DNA of 7,622 nt. Origin: Desulfobacterales bacterium (GTDB taxonomy: Bacteria; Desulfobacterota; DSM-4660; Desulfatiglandales; B25-G16). This document shows, piece by piece, positions 1-7,155 of this stretch; position 1 is the stretch's first letter, and each line of letters starts with the position of its first letter. Below the pieces are notes generated by a model. The model worked only from the letters and a program-made list of their open reading frames with translations. It had not been told where the DNA came from and ran no database searches. The DNA is taken from the NCBI GenBank assembly GCA_013375335.1, contig JABXJZ010000065.1:1-7622 (forward strand), given 5' to 3'. The position numbers and the translations under genes were made by a program.

Positions 1-203
1 AGCACACAGCGACAACGCTGTGGGACGATTGCTAACTGAATTACACAGTTTCAACCGTGGTGCAAGATCAACGAATTGCGACTGAGATAAACACCTACCT
101 GCCTATCTTTCTTGGAACTTGTTGTAAAGCTCGTAAGTACCTTGGGTTACGATCCCGTAATCCGATCTAACCAGAAAAAACTGAAAGCCCTGTGCGATCC
201 TCT
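1..203. other. Gene-free left edge with short inverted repeats
   Basis: No convincing coding frame is seen. Two compact inverted repeats stand out. One is CACAGCG (5-11) and CGCTGTG (16-22), a perfect 7-bp stem with a 4-base loop. The other is GGGTTACG (144-151) and CGTAATCC (156-163), 8 bp with one G-T wobble and a 4-base loop. Both lie just past the stop codon of the minus-strand gene that ends at 204, so either could act in 3'-end formation of its transcript. Neither is followed by a T run on that strand, so they are not textbook intrinsic terminators. Confidence 0.4.
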
Positions 204-1937
204 TCAACCGATGACTTCGGCCCTCCCTGACGAGCCATCCAGCAGCACCACCTGGCCGTCATGGAGGCGCTGAGTGGCTCCGGCAATGCCGGCAATGGCC
301 GGCAAGCCGTACTCCCTGGCCACAACCGCACCGTGGGATAGCTGCCCTCCGGTCTCCATGATTAGCCCTCCGAGCTTGCCAAAGATTGGTGTCCAACCCG
401 GATCGGTAGTTTTGGTCACCATGATGTCTCCAGCCCGGACCTTGCTGAACTGAGCTGGGTCGTCTACTACCCTAACCGGGCCTATCTTAACGCCTGGGCT
501 AATAGGGCGCCCTACCAGGAGCTGTTCCTTACCGTGTGAAACCTTGAGCGGGCGGTTACCGACCAGAAAGGCAGGATAGGCCAGATAGGGAGCGAGCCTG
601 TGTTCCTCCTGGAGCTGCCTGAACTCCCTCTGTCTGCTTTGAACCAGATGAGTAGGGAAGGCCTTTCTTTCCCTCACATAGTCCTCAATCTCGTCTTTTG
701 CAGCGAAGAATACCTCCTCACGATCATTCAGCAGCCCATCGGCTACAAGCCTATCTCCTATCATTAAGAAGAGCTCGCGAATGGCAGCCAGGCCCTTCTG
801 CCAATAGAAGCGTTGATCCTCCCTGAGAGGCATGTAACGTTGCACCAAGATCAGGAGGTGGTTGAAGAGCGCCATCTTCATTCTGCTAACCAACCACTGG
901 ATCGGACTCAGGTAAGATCCTTTTGCTAGCACCTCTCTGACCTGCTTACAAGCATTATCCCGCTTCCTCGCCCCATCCTCCGTAACTAACTCGGATTTGC
1001 CCTCTCTCAGGCCTTCGATTAGCTCTCTTACCTGGGTGGGGTCAGCCGAGAAATTGGGTCGGTAGATGTCCAGGCTGAAGGAACGATGCCCATAGTGGGC
1101 CAAAAAGGCCGCCAGGGACGCTTCGTAGAGTTCACCTGATGACACCTCGGCTAGCTTCTGTAACTCCCGGTCCAGTTCCAGCGATTTGTTGGGCAGACCT
1201 AATACCAGCTTCGCAGAGAGCTCTGTCCCTTTCCCCTCGCCCAGCCAGACTGCCATCAACTTGCGTAACAGACTGTAGAGGAGGTCGGCATGGGTCAAAC
1301 TCCAGCGGTGCAGAGCCAACAATCCCTTGTTCAGTGCCTGGGCCTGTTTGATGACCGCCCAGATTTCCCCCATGCTTACCCCACTAGTAGCCTTTCTCAG
1401 ACCTTCAATCCTCTCGGCAATGGCCGCCATCTGCGTCTGATGCTCGGTAGTAAACCGAGCCCACTGTCGGTAATTGTGCCAGGGCGACCAGCTTTGCGGA
1501 TCACGAAGGAAGGCTCGTAGTATTGAGAACAGGAAACGCGGCGCGAAGACTGAGGGGGGATAGCTGGCCCGTTTCCTCAGATTTCTGTCCCCGCCGGGGA
1601 AGTAACGATAGGCGTCCTCCGGCAGGAGAAATTCGGGAAAGGGCTTATAGAGAATCCCAAAGACTGTGCCATTAACAAACGGGTGGCCACGATACAATTT
1701 GGTGACTGGTAAGCTGTCGGCCTGGGAATAGCCCATATAACGAAGTGGATCTCGAAAGGCCAATTCCTCTAACAACTCTCGAACCAATGACCATCCCAGA
1801 GGAGACACAGGCTCGCTGAGGCGTTCGCTGACAAATCCGCTAGTCCACAAGTACTCATCGCCAGGAATGCAATCCGTAAACCAACTGGCTCCTTCCTCTC
1901 TCTGTGCACGGGTCTTCATTGCCTCAAGCCCTACCAT
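204..1937 (-). CDS. PEP-utilising enzyme (PEP synthase / rifampin phosphotransferase-like) without ATP-grasp domain
   Basis: The 577-residue protein matches the central and C-terminal parts of PEP synthase-like phosphotransferases. Residues about 30-55 (WTSGFVSERL then SPLGWSL) resemble the segment that follows the ATP-grasp domain in rifampin phosphotransferase-type proteins. Residues 283-300 carry GHRSFSLDIYRPNF and ADP, and 371-420 carry REDQRFYWQKGL then LMIGDRLVADGLL, both typical of the helical domain. Residues 480-577 form the swivelling phosphohistidine domain: TTDPGWTPIF (510-519) and GGQLSHGAVVAREYGLPAIAG, with H535 the expected phosphorylated histidine. The roughly 300-residue N-terminal ATP-grasp domain is absent and the frame starts where it would end, so this is a stand-alone subunit, as in phenylphosphate synthase, or a decayed protein; the intact frame favours the former. 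Cytosolic. It is divergent from the gene at 2012. An in-frame ATG at 1919 (M7) is an alternative start. The family is clear; the substrate is unknown. Confidence 0.85.
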   Translation of the reverse strand: MVGLEAMKTRAQREEGASWFTDCIPGDEYLWTSGFVSERLSEPVSPLGWSLVRELLEELAFRDPLRYMGYSQADSLPVTKLYRGHPFVNGTVFGILYKPFPEFLLPEDAYRYFPGGDRNLRKRASYPPSVFAPRFLFSILRAFLRDPQSWSPWHNYRQWARFTTEHQTQMAAIAERIEGLRKATSGVSMGEIWAVIKQAQALNKGLLALHRWSLTHADLLYSLLRKLMAVWLGEGKGTELSAKLVLGLPNKSLELDRELQKLAEVSSGELYEASLAAFLAHYGHRSFSLDIYRPNFSADPTQVRELIEGLREGKSELVTEDGARKRDNACKQVREVLAKGSYLSPIQWLVSRMKMALFNHLLILVQRYMPLREDQRFYWQKGLAAIRELFLMIGDRLVADGLLNDREEVFFAAKDEIEDYVRERKAFPTHLVQSRQREFRQLQEEHRLAPYLAYPAFLVGNRPLKVSHGKEQLLVGRPISPGVKIGPVRVVDDPAQFSKVRAGDIMVTKTTDPGWTPIFGKLGGLIMETGGQLSHGAVVAREYGLPAIAGIAGATQRLHDGQVVLLDGSSGRAEVIG

Positions 1938-2011
1938 TGCCCTTTGGTTTCCTTGGTGTTAAGATAATTCTACCCTGGAGCGCATGAAGGCGCTGTTGTA
2001 AGGAATAGCCA
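1938..2011. promoter_or_regulatory. Divergent intergenic region, probable bidirectional promoter
   Basis: These 74 bases separate two divergently transcribed genes and must hold any local promoters for both. On the minus strand TAGAAT lies within TAGAATTATC, and on the plus strand GATAAT (1963-1968) is a possible -10; no good -35 is seen for either. AGCGC (1979-1983) and GCGCT (1990-1994) form a 5-bp inverted repeat with a 6-base loop that could be a small operator or leader hairpin. TAAGGAA (1999-2005) is the ribosome binding site of the plus-strand gene, six bases before its ATG. Confidence 0.45.
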
Positions 2012-2842
2012 ATGGCCCCTTACGATGATCTGCTTCGCAAACTGGACGAAAAGGCCTTTCTCGGCCTCAGGGCCTGGGACTTCTCCTTCAGAAGTCTGCC
2101 CCATCGATACGCCATTGCCTTCCTTCAAGAGGTAGTTTTCCGGCATCCGCTTCGCACCCTAGCTGGTCTTCTCTCCTACCGGCGTGTGGTCAAACGTGAT
2201 AGCAAGGGAAGCGACACCACCCACCTCTTCCCAAAAGTTAAGAAGGACTTTCAGCACAGGGCCGCCGAGGCAGAGGGGACTTTCCTGGTAGCCGTGAGCT
2301 TCTGCCAGAAAGCCATCAGAGAGTTAGGCTCTCACAATGGATGCCCAGCAGGACGATTCAATCACTACTGTCAGTATATGGCCGAACTGGACATATCTAA
2401 ACCAAAAGAAATCCCTTTCGTCTGCCATGGGTGCGACATTAGACCGATCGCTACCAAAGCCCTATCGGCCGGAGCGAACATGCATATCATGACCTCAGCC
2501 TTGGACGTCCTCCACGACATCTTTGTCCCCAGCCTGGAAAAGGCAAGGTTCAGCTCTGCCATTTTCTGCATCTGCCCCTATTCAGTTCACCCTATTAGTC
2601 TACCCCTTCATATCTGCGGCATCGACAGTTCTGTGGTCCAGTTCAACAGCGGCTATTGCGCAGACTACAGTCACTGGTCATTGGCGGACAGTGGGATCAA
2701 GAATGAGCGTACCTTCGTGAGCCCAGAAGCCCACCGCAAGATCCTTGATTTCCTTGATGGCGTCGCCGAGATCCGAGCAGAGCTGGGAATGACAGTTTAC
2801 CACTGTTTTCAGCTAGAGGGAAACGTTTACGTGCCTGTGTGA
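2012..2842 (+). CDS. Cysteine-rich hypothetical protein, family not recognised
   Basis: I do not recognise this 276-residue protein. The ATG is supported by TAAGGAA six bases upstream and by an in-frame TAG at 2006-2008 that rules out an earlier start. There is no signal peptide or membrane segment, so it is probably cytosolic. It has ten cysteines: C98, C111, C120, C138, C141, C186, C188, C202, C216 and C265. C138-HG-C141 and C186-I-C188 are tight pairs and most of the others lie between 98 and 216, a spacing that suggests metal or iron-sulphur binding, but it matches no standard ferredoxin or zinc-ribbon motif I know. The cysteines lie in an aromatic- and His-rich core (CPAGRFNHYC, VCHGCDIRP, FCICPYSVHP, GYCADYSHWS). 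The N-terminal 75 residues are basic and helical-looking, with FRHPLR at 43-48. The divergent partner is the PEP-utilising protein, so a shared role is plausible but not shown. Confidence 0.75.
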   Translation: MAPYDDLLRKLDEKAFLGLRAWDFSFRSLPHRYAIAFLQEVVFRHPLRTLAGLLSYRRVVKRDSKGSDTTHLFPKVKKDFQHRAAEAEGTFLVAVSFCQKAIRELGSHNGCPAGRFNHYCQYMAELDISKPKEIPFVCHGCDIRPIATKALSAGANMHIMTSALDVLHDIFVPSLEKARFSSAIFCICPYSVHPISLPLHICGIDSSVVQFNSGYCADYSHWSLADSGIKNERTFVSPEAHRKILDFLDGVAEIRAELGMTVYHCFQLEGNVYVPV

Positions 2843-3166
2843 GTAAAAGATCTCGAGGCGCGCCAATATACACAACCCAGGATAAGAAACTCCCTTCATA
2901 ACTTATAGAACCGTAAATCAGATTTTATTCACACCTCCTCCCTGGTGCAAAAGCCGCTCGATCGTGAGGTGACCTCGAGGGAAGCATTAAGAAACTAGAG
3001 CTAACAGAAATGACTAAACTGGACTGATAATACCAAAATCCGATTCTAATATGGAATACAGATCGAAATCAAAGCCGAAACTACCGTAAGGAACTTCATC
3101 ACCGGGGGTACTAGGAAAGTGTGGGCTCGACTTGCACCTAAAAAATATGAATCCGCTATGGAAATG

Positions 3167-3175
3167 TGATATAAG
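3167..3175 (+). promoter_or_regulatory. Possible extended -10 promoter element for the TPP enzyme gene
   Basis: TGA followed by TATAAG fits the extended -10 pattern TGnTATAAT with one mismatch in the hexamer. It lies about 65 bases before the ATG at 3240, a normal leader length. No good -35 hexamer sits 16-18 bases upstream, which extended -10 promoters can tolerate. This is weak evidence from pattern alone. Confidence 0.25.
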
Positions 3176-3223
3176 CGCTTCGTCTCATTGGTTTGTGGTA
3201 TACACCAGCTCGTTACTTATTTT

Positions 3224-3229
3224 GAGGAG
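3224..3229 (+). promoter_or_regulatory. Ribosome binding site that fixes the TPP enzyme start
   Basis: GAGGAG lies ten bases before the ATG at 3240, while no comparable site precedes the upstream in-frame TTG at 3132. Starting at 3240 gives MRGGDILIECLKAQGV, the normal N-terminus of acetolactate-synthase-like proteins. Confidence 0.75.
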
Positions 3230-3239
3230 TAGACTCGCT

Positions 3240-4907
3240 ATGAGAGGTGGGGATATTCTAATAGAGTGTTTGAAGGCGCAAGGGGTACGCTGCATTTTTG
3301 GCATGCCTGGGACCCAAAACATACAGATCTATGACTCGCTCCTCCGTTGCGGGGCAGGTGTCATCGATCATTATCTTGTACGTCATGAGTACGCTGCCAC
3401 GCAGATGGCAGACGGTTACGCCCGATCTAGTGGAGAGGTGGGGGTCGCACTGACAGTTCCAGGACCAGGTGCGAGCAACGCGTCAACCGGAATTCTGGAG
3501 GCATTCACAGATTGCGTGCCAGTGCTACTCATTACCGGACAGAGTGATTCAAAATATTACACCAAAGACCCGAGCAAGATGTTCCACGGCTTAGATCAGA
3601 TGAGTTTCTTCGGGTCCATTACCAAGTATTGCGCAATTGTGCGAGCAGTCGAGCAGATACCCACTGTCGTTGAAGATGCATTCCGTGCCATGAAAACGGG
3701 TCGCCCGGGGCCCGTCATGCTGGAATTCCCAGCGGATGTTATCACCGGGGCCTCTGATGTCACTATTCCGCCGCGTGTTCGTCGACCAGGACGCGTCCCA
3801 CCGAATGCCGCCGATGTGCGATCCATGGCCGAAACACTGAAGCGGTCGCAGATGCCTATTCTGTTTGTTGGTTCGGCTGTTATTCACTCTGATGCCTATG
3901 AGGCATTGCGCCAGGTCGCAGAGAAACTCAATGCCCCCGTTGCCGTGACACGATGTGCCAAAGGTGCACTGCGGGAGGACCACCCGCTGGCGCTGCGGGA
4001 CAGCAATAGTTTTCTGGCACGTCAAGCGATGGAGCTCGCTGATTGCACGCTCGCAATTGGTACCCGTTTCACGTCGCTCGATACGAGGAATTGGACCCTT
4101 AAACTCCCACGGCCACTACTTCAGATCGATGAGGATGCCTCGGAAATAGGACGTGAATATCCTTGCGACAGTGGCGTCGTTGGTGATCTAAAAATGACGT
4201 TGCAGGCATTACGTGAGGAGGTCGATGAGGGGAAGGGGATATGGAAACCTTCACTTGATCGCCTCCGAGAGAGGTTTGCCATGCAACCGAGAGTGCCCCT
4301 GTTGCCTGAAATCCGCGAGGTGCTCCCGGCGGATGGCATCCTCTCCGTCGATGTCCACGCAATCGGCTACGCTTCATTCGCTGAGTTTCCCGTTCACCGA
4401 CCGGGAACCTTCCTCTATCCGTGCACTGGCGTTGCGTTGGGTTACGCGTTTCCCGCAGCGCTCGGTGCAAAGATCGCCCATCCGGATAAGCCAGTTGTGT
4501 GCCTGAGCGGGGATGGTGGATTTATGATGGGGGCCTCAGAGATGGCGACAGCGATGATGTACGGCATCAACGTTGTGACGGTCGTTGTAAATGATGCTGC
4601 CTTGAGTTCAGTGAAGGGATCGCAGCAGAAGTACTGTGAGGGACGTACCATTGATACGGATTTGGTCAACCCTGATTTGGTGCAGTTTGCCAAGTCCTTT
4701 GGGGCTTACGCGGTGAGAGTGGAAGATTTGTCAAATTTCAAGTCGATCTTGCAAGACGCGCTTGCTGCGGATCGCCCGGCTCTCATTGAAGTGCCGATGC
4801 ACGATCGACAGGAAGAACTTATCGGCTCAATTGGTTGGTTGCACTCCGCACCGCTCCACAAAGCACGAAATGTGGGGGAGAAGAAAAGACCTAGGACTGA
4901 GAGATGA
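3240..4907 (+). CDS. Acetolactate synthase-like thiamine pyrophosphate enzyme
   Basis: The 555-residue protein has the usual length and three-part layout of the TPP-dependent acetolactate synthase / decarboxylase superfamily. Residues about 1-165 are the pyrimidine-binding domain, with RHEYAATQMADGYAR carrying the conserved activating glutamate (E50) and LTVPGPGASN after it. Residues about 190-320 are the central Rossmann-like domain (PILFVGSAV, LAIGTRF). Residues about 370-530 are the pyrophosphate-binding domain, with GDGGFMMGASEMATA (GDG at 424-426) and VVVND (N451) forming the GDG-X(25)-N Mg-TPP motif. ND replaces the commoner NN. The enzyme should cleave or join a 2-oxo acid through a TPP adduct, but these motifs do not give the substrate: true acetolactate synthase, a 2-oxo acid decarboxylase or a sulfo/phosphono-pyruvate-type enzyme all remain possible. 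No small regulatory subunit (ilvN-like) follows, which argues against biosynthetic acetolactate synthase. The C-terminal tail is basic (EKKRPRTER). Cytosolic; apparently monocistronic. Confidence 0.85.
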   Translation: MRGGDILIECLKAQGVRCIFGMPGTQNIQIYDSLLRCGAGVIDHYLVRHEYAATQMADGYARSSGEVGVALTVPGPGASNASTGILEAFTDCVPVLLITGQSDSKYYTKDPSKMFHGLDQMSFFGSITKYCAIVRAVEQIPTVVEDAFRAMKTGRPGPVMLEFPADVITGASDVTIPPRVRRPGRVPPNAADVRSMAETLKRSQMPILFVGSAVIHSDAYEALRQVAEKLNAPVAVTRCAKGALREDHPLALRDSNSFLARQAMELADCTLAIGTRFTSLDTRNWTLKLPRPLLQIDEDASEIGREYPCDSGVVGDLKMTLQALREEVDEGKGIWKPSLDRLRERFAMQPRVPLLPEIREVLPADGILSVDVHAIGYASFAEFPVHRPGTFLYPCTGVALGYAFPAALGAKIAHPDKPVVCLSGDGGFMMGASEMATAMMYGINVVTVVVNDAALSSVKGSQQKYCEGRTIDTDLVNPDLVQFAKSFGAYAVRVEDLSNFKSILQDALAADRPALIEVPMHDRQEELIGSIGWLHSAPLHKARNVGEKKRPRTER

Positions 4908-4931
4908 AACTTTGTCCTTTACGACAATCCG

Positions 4932-4996
4932 CAGCTGATCAAGGCCTTACGAGGCCTCTTAAGGACTAACATGCGGACAGAAGTCCTTATCAGCTG
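4932..4996. repeat. Overlapping inverted repeats between convergent genes, possible bidirectional terminator
   Basis: CAGCTGATCAAGGCCTT (4932-4948) pairs with AAGTCCTTATCAGCTG (4981-4996) apart from one extra base and one mismatch. Inside, AGGCCT (4942-4947) and AGGCCT (4952-4957) form a hairpin with a TACG loop, and TAAGGACT (4960-4967) is a perfect 8-bp match to AGTCCTTA (4982-4989). That last arm can therefore pair with either of two partners. The element sits in the 112-base gap between the stops at 4907 and 5020, the usual place for a shared terminator, although no T run follows on either strand. Confidence 0.6.
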
Positions 4997-5019
4997 TGCT
5001 CGGAATATAGAATATACGG

Positions 5020-6876
5020 TCAGTTCTCCTCTTTGTCCGAGGGGTCAGGCCCCTGTGAGAGATAGAGGGGACAAAGCCAGATCTTATAGCCTTTCTGGGA
5101 TAAGAATGCTGCGATTTCACCTGGCAGGTTCAGTGAGGTGGCAAGAATAGGCTTTCCGCGAGAATCTGAAAAGATGATCCCAGGTAGGGTTAATTTGATA
5201 TTTCTCCAATCATTTCTCGTGGTGGCCATGAAGGAATGAGGACCAGGATCAAATTGAATATCAAGGAACTTGAGAGTTTTTGCAACCATGTCCAACGGGT
5301 CCTTTTCAGCCACCAATGAAAGGTATAAGCACTGGTGTTCTTCCAGAAGAGAAATGATCTCAGGCTCCAGACCTGCCAGGTCAACTATGGCGTCTCTTCC
5401 CTTGATCTTGAGGAAGAAATTCGCCTTGACAGTCAGTTGAAAGTCGGGCCTGTGGCTTTGATAAACCGGGATTTCCACCTGGGGAGAGAAGGGTTGGCCT
5501 ATAAGGTTAAACGCCGTTTCTATTAGTGATAAGGAATCCGTTCCCCTTTCCAATATCTCGATCTCATGAGCGCCTTCAGACGAGTCCTCATCTACCTGGG
5601 GATAGTCGATAACCTTGACACCCAAACCCTCCAGGTAATCCCTGATAATCCGGGGCGTACCCGGTGTAGAAGTGCCCGTTAAGTTAATGACAACAACACG
5701 GAGTCCTTTATCCGATCGAGTTTCCGACAGAACTACAATCCAGTCCGCCGTGATCCTGAAAGCGATGTCCCCTTGCAGTTCAAAGGGTTCACCCCTCTTG
5801 AATACCTTAGGGTAATTGCACACCCTCAAAATTTTGTCCAGGGCTGACCCTAAATCATCTCTCTCCACAAGGCGGACAACCCGATAGTCTCGCCAGCAGG
5901 ATTCTATAAGGTTACCCATTTTCTCAGGGAGACCACCCCTCAGGTCCACGACCACGGTTTGACCATTTTGGAGGTCAATAATGGGAAAAGATGCGGCCTT
6001 GAGATTTATCTGCGCCCCTGATTTCAAGGGGATGAAATGCTCACCGGACTGAACACACACCTCTCCCATTTCCAAAAATATCTTGCACAGATCATGAGCT
6101 ACGGTGTTTACTTTTAGGTCTGCGATTTTGTCTTCACTCTTATCCTCAGGTTTCGGAGGGATCACTGGTCCAATGGGCCCTCTGGCAATTTCAGGGGAAT
6201 ACATGGGGAGTCTAATGATTTGGCCCGGGTATATGGCGTCTAAGTCTTTGATGGAAGGATTCAAATCCTTAACGAGGTCGAGATACTCATTGTACAAATA
6301 CTCGGGAGGCATTTTGTACCGAGCCTTAACAACCTTGGTTAGACTATCGCCAGGCATGACAGTATAATTTTCAAACTTCAGATCCGTTAGACCTTTGAGG
6401 AGGGTTCTCTTTTTCAACGAGGAGCGTTCCTGGGCAAGATTAGGTGCAAGTGGCGTAATTTTAAGCGGAATAATGATCTTCTCACCCGGGTGGATCAGAT
6501 CTAGGTTACGCAAAGATCCGTTCAGTTTCTTAATGACTGAAAGAAGCTCCGATATATTGCCCTGTCTCCACAAGCCCATTTCTCTTAAGATCTTCCATAA
6601 GCAATCCCCTTTCTTGACGATATAGGCCTGTGTCAGGACCTTCCTGTTATCAACCTCATAGATCTCTTTCCCCATCTCCGCCGTCTTAACAAGAGATATG
6701 GCATAGGTCTTCTGTTCTTCCTGAGCCTGTGATGGCCTCAAGCAGAAAAAGACCAGCAGAAAGGCACAAAAGCCCCAGGTAAGGTGTTTGAAAATGTGTG
6801 AGGGATCAATAGGGCTGGACGCCTTTAGGGGTAGTCTGGCCCCTGGTGAAACACTGAAGGACTGGAAGTTTTTCAT
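5020..6876 (-). CDS. Secreted protein with two LysM domains and an uncharacterised C-terminal region
   Basis: The 618-residue protein starts with a long N-region, then a hydrophobic core (WGFCAFLLVFFCL, about 34-46) and a likely signal peptidase site after SQA near residue 51, so it should be exported. No lipobox is seen. LysM 1 spans about 84-138 (YIVKKGDCLWKIL to IHPGEKIIIP) and LysM 2 about 171-225 (YTVMPGDSLTKVV to IYPGQIIRLP), both with the YxVxxGDxLxxI and PGxxIxIP hallmarks of peptidoglycan binding. A proline- and charge-rich linker (228-250) leads to about 360 residues with no catalytic motif I recognise: no M23 HxxxD, NlpC/P60 or transglycosylase signature. Within it, 393-425 (RVVVINLTG then IIRDYLEGLGVKVIDY) resembles the LytR C-terminal fold, a weak inference. 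The role is probably an envelope-anchored scaffold or regulator. The start codon has only a weak ribosome site. It lies 24 bases after the small ORF, likely one transcript. Confidence 0.8.
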   Translation of the reverse strand: MKNFQSFSVSPGARLPLKASSPIDPSHIFKHLTWGFCAFLLVFFCLRPSQAQEEQKTYAISLVKTAEMGKEIYEVDNRKVLTQAYIVKKGDCLWKILREMGLWRQGNISELLSVIKKLNGSLRNLDLIHPGEKIIIPLKITPLAPNLAQERSSLKKRTLLKGLTDLKFENYTVMPGDSLTKVVKARYKMPPEYLYNEYLDLVKDLNPSIKDLDAIYPGQIIRLPMYSPEIARGPIGPVIPPKPEDKSEDKIADLKVNTVAHDLCKIFLEMGEVCVQSGEHFIPLKSGAQINLKAASFPIIDLQNGQTVVVDLRGGLPEKMGNLIESCWRDYRVVRLVERDDLGSALDKILRVCNYPKVFKRGEPFELQGDIAFRITADWIVVLSETRSDKGLRVVVINLTGTSTPGTPRIIRDYLEGLGVKVIDYPQVDEDSSEGAHEIEILERGTDSLSLIETAFNLIGQPFSPQVEIPVYQSHRPDFQLTVKANFFLKIKGRDAIVDLAGLEPEIISLLEEHQCLYLSLVAEKDPLDMVAKTLKFLDIQFDPGPHSFMATTRNDWRNIKLTLPGIIFSDSRGKPILATSLNLPGEIAAFLSQKGYKIWLCPLYLSQGPDPSDKEEN

Positions 6877-6900
6877 ACTCTCAGTGGAAACAGAGCTTTC

Positions 6901-7155
6901 TTATTCAAGTTGATAGGGACTATGGCAGATTCTGGTTGGCAGAAAGTCCCCTTTCGGGATAAGAAGCGCCTCCACACGGTGCCCGACTTTCAATACATCG
7001 ATCTCCCTATTCGTTGCCCTCCTATAGCCTTCGCATTTTTCACGGAGTTCCTCGATCTGGTTCACCAGGATCTTTGTCTCCTCCCATGATTGCTGGGTAC
7101 AATTTGCCGTTCTCTTGGGCAAAGAAGCCTTCAGCCAACACCTGGTGTACAGCAA
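6901..7155 (-). CDS. Small hypothetical protein, coiled-coil-like
   Basis: This 84-codon frame opens with TTG at 7155, but a GTG at 7065 is better supported: GGGAGGAG (7078-7085) sits 12 bases before it, giving a 54-residue protein. Residues 25-47 (EETKILVNQIEELREKCEGY) look like one amphipathic helix or short coiled coil, followed by a basic stretch and a probable beta segment (HRVEALLIPKGDF). I do not recognise the family. It stops 24 bases before the LysM gene on the same strand and lies just downstream of a good promoter, which supports it as the first gene of a two-gene operon. Codon choice looks coding. It could instead be a non-coding leader with a chance frame. Confidence 0.45.
   Translation of the reverse strand: MLYTRCWLKASLPKRTANCTQQSWEETKILVNQIEELREKCEGYRRATNREIDVLKVGHRVEALLIPKGDFLPTRICHSPYQLE
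7078..7085 (-). promoter_or_regulatory. Strong internal ribosome binding site in the small ORF
   Basis: The minus strand reads GGGAGGAG, close to the anti-Shine-Dalgarno complement, 12 bases before the GTG at 7065. The upstream TTG at 7155 has nothing comparable, so this site favours the shorter product. Confidence 0.5.

Larger units (their letters stand above)
2843..3239. other. Gene-poor stretch between the Cys-rich gene and the TPP enzyme gene
   Basis: No convincing gene is seen in about 400 bases; the sequence is more AT-rich than its neighbours and broken by stops in all frames. Near the left end, 2848-2864 reads AGATCTCGAGGCGCGCC, three overlapping palindromes. At 2966-2976 GAGGTGACCTC is a near-perfect palindrome, with CTCGAG just after it. 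The open frame of the TPP gene extends back to 3132, but those 36 codons do not resemble the family's N-terminus. TGATATAAG (3167-3175) resembles an extended -10 element and could serve the TPP gene. Confidence 0.5.

Noticed and set aside
1984..2001. Five-codon frame ATG to TAA just before the Cys-rich gene, possible leader peptide
   Set aside because: It is very short, its GGAG is only three bases from the ATG, and no regulatory codon run is present; chance is more likely.
3132..3239. Upstream extension of the TPP enzyme frame
   Set aside because: It begins with TTG, has no ribosome site, and its 36 residues do not match the family N-terminus, whereas the ATG at 3240 has GAGGAG and a normal N-terminus.
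3591..4470. Minus-strand frames of 144 and 123 codons opposite the TPP enzyme gene
   Set aside because: They are antisense shadows of a clearly conserved gene and their translations look like random basic, Arg/Pro/Ser-rich sequence.
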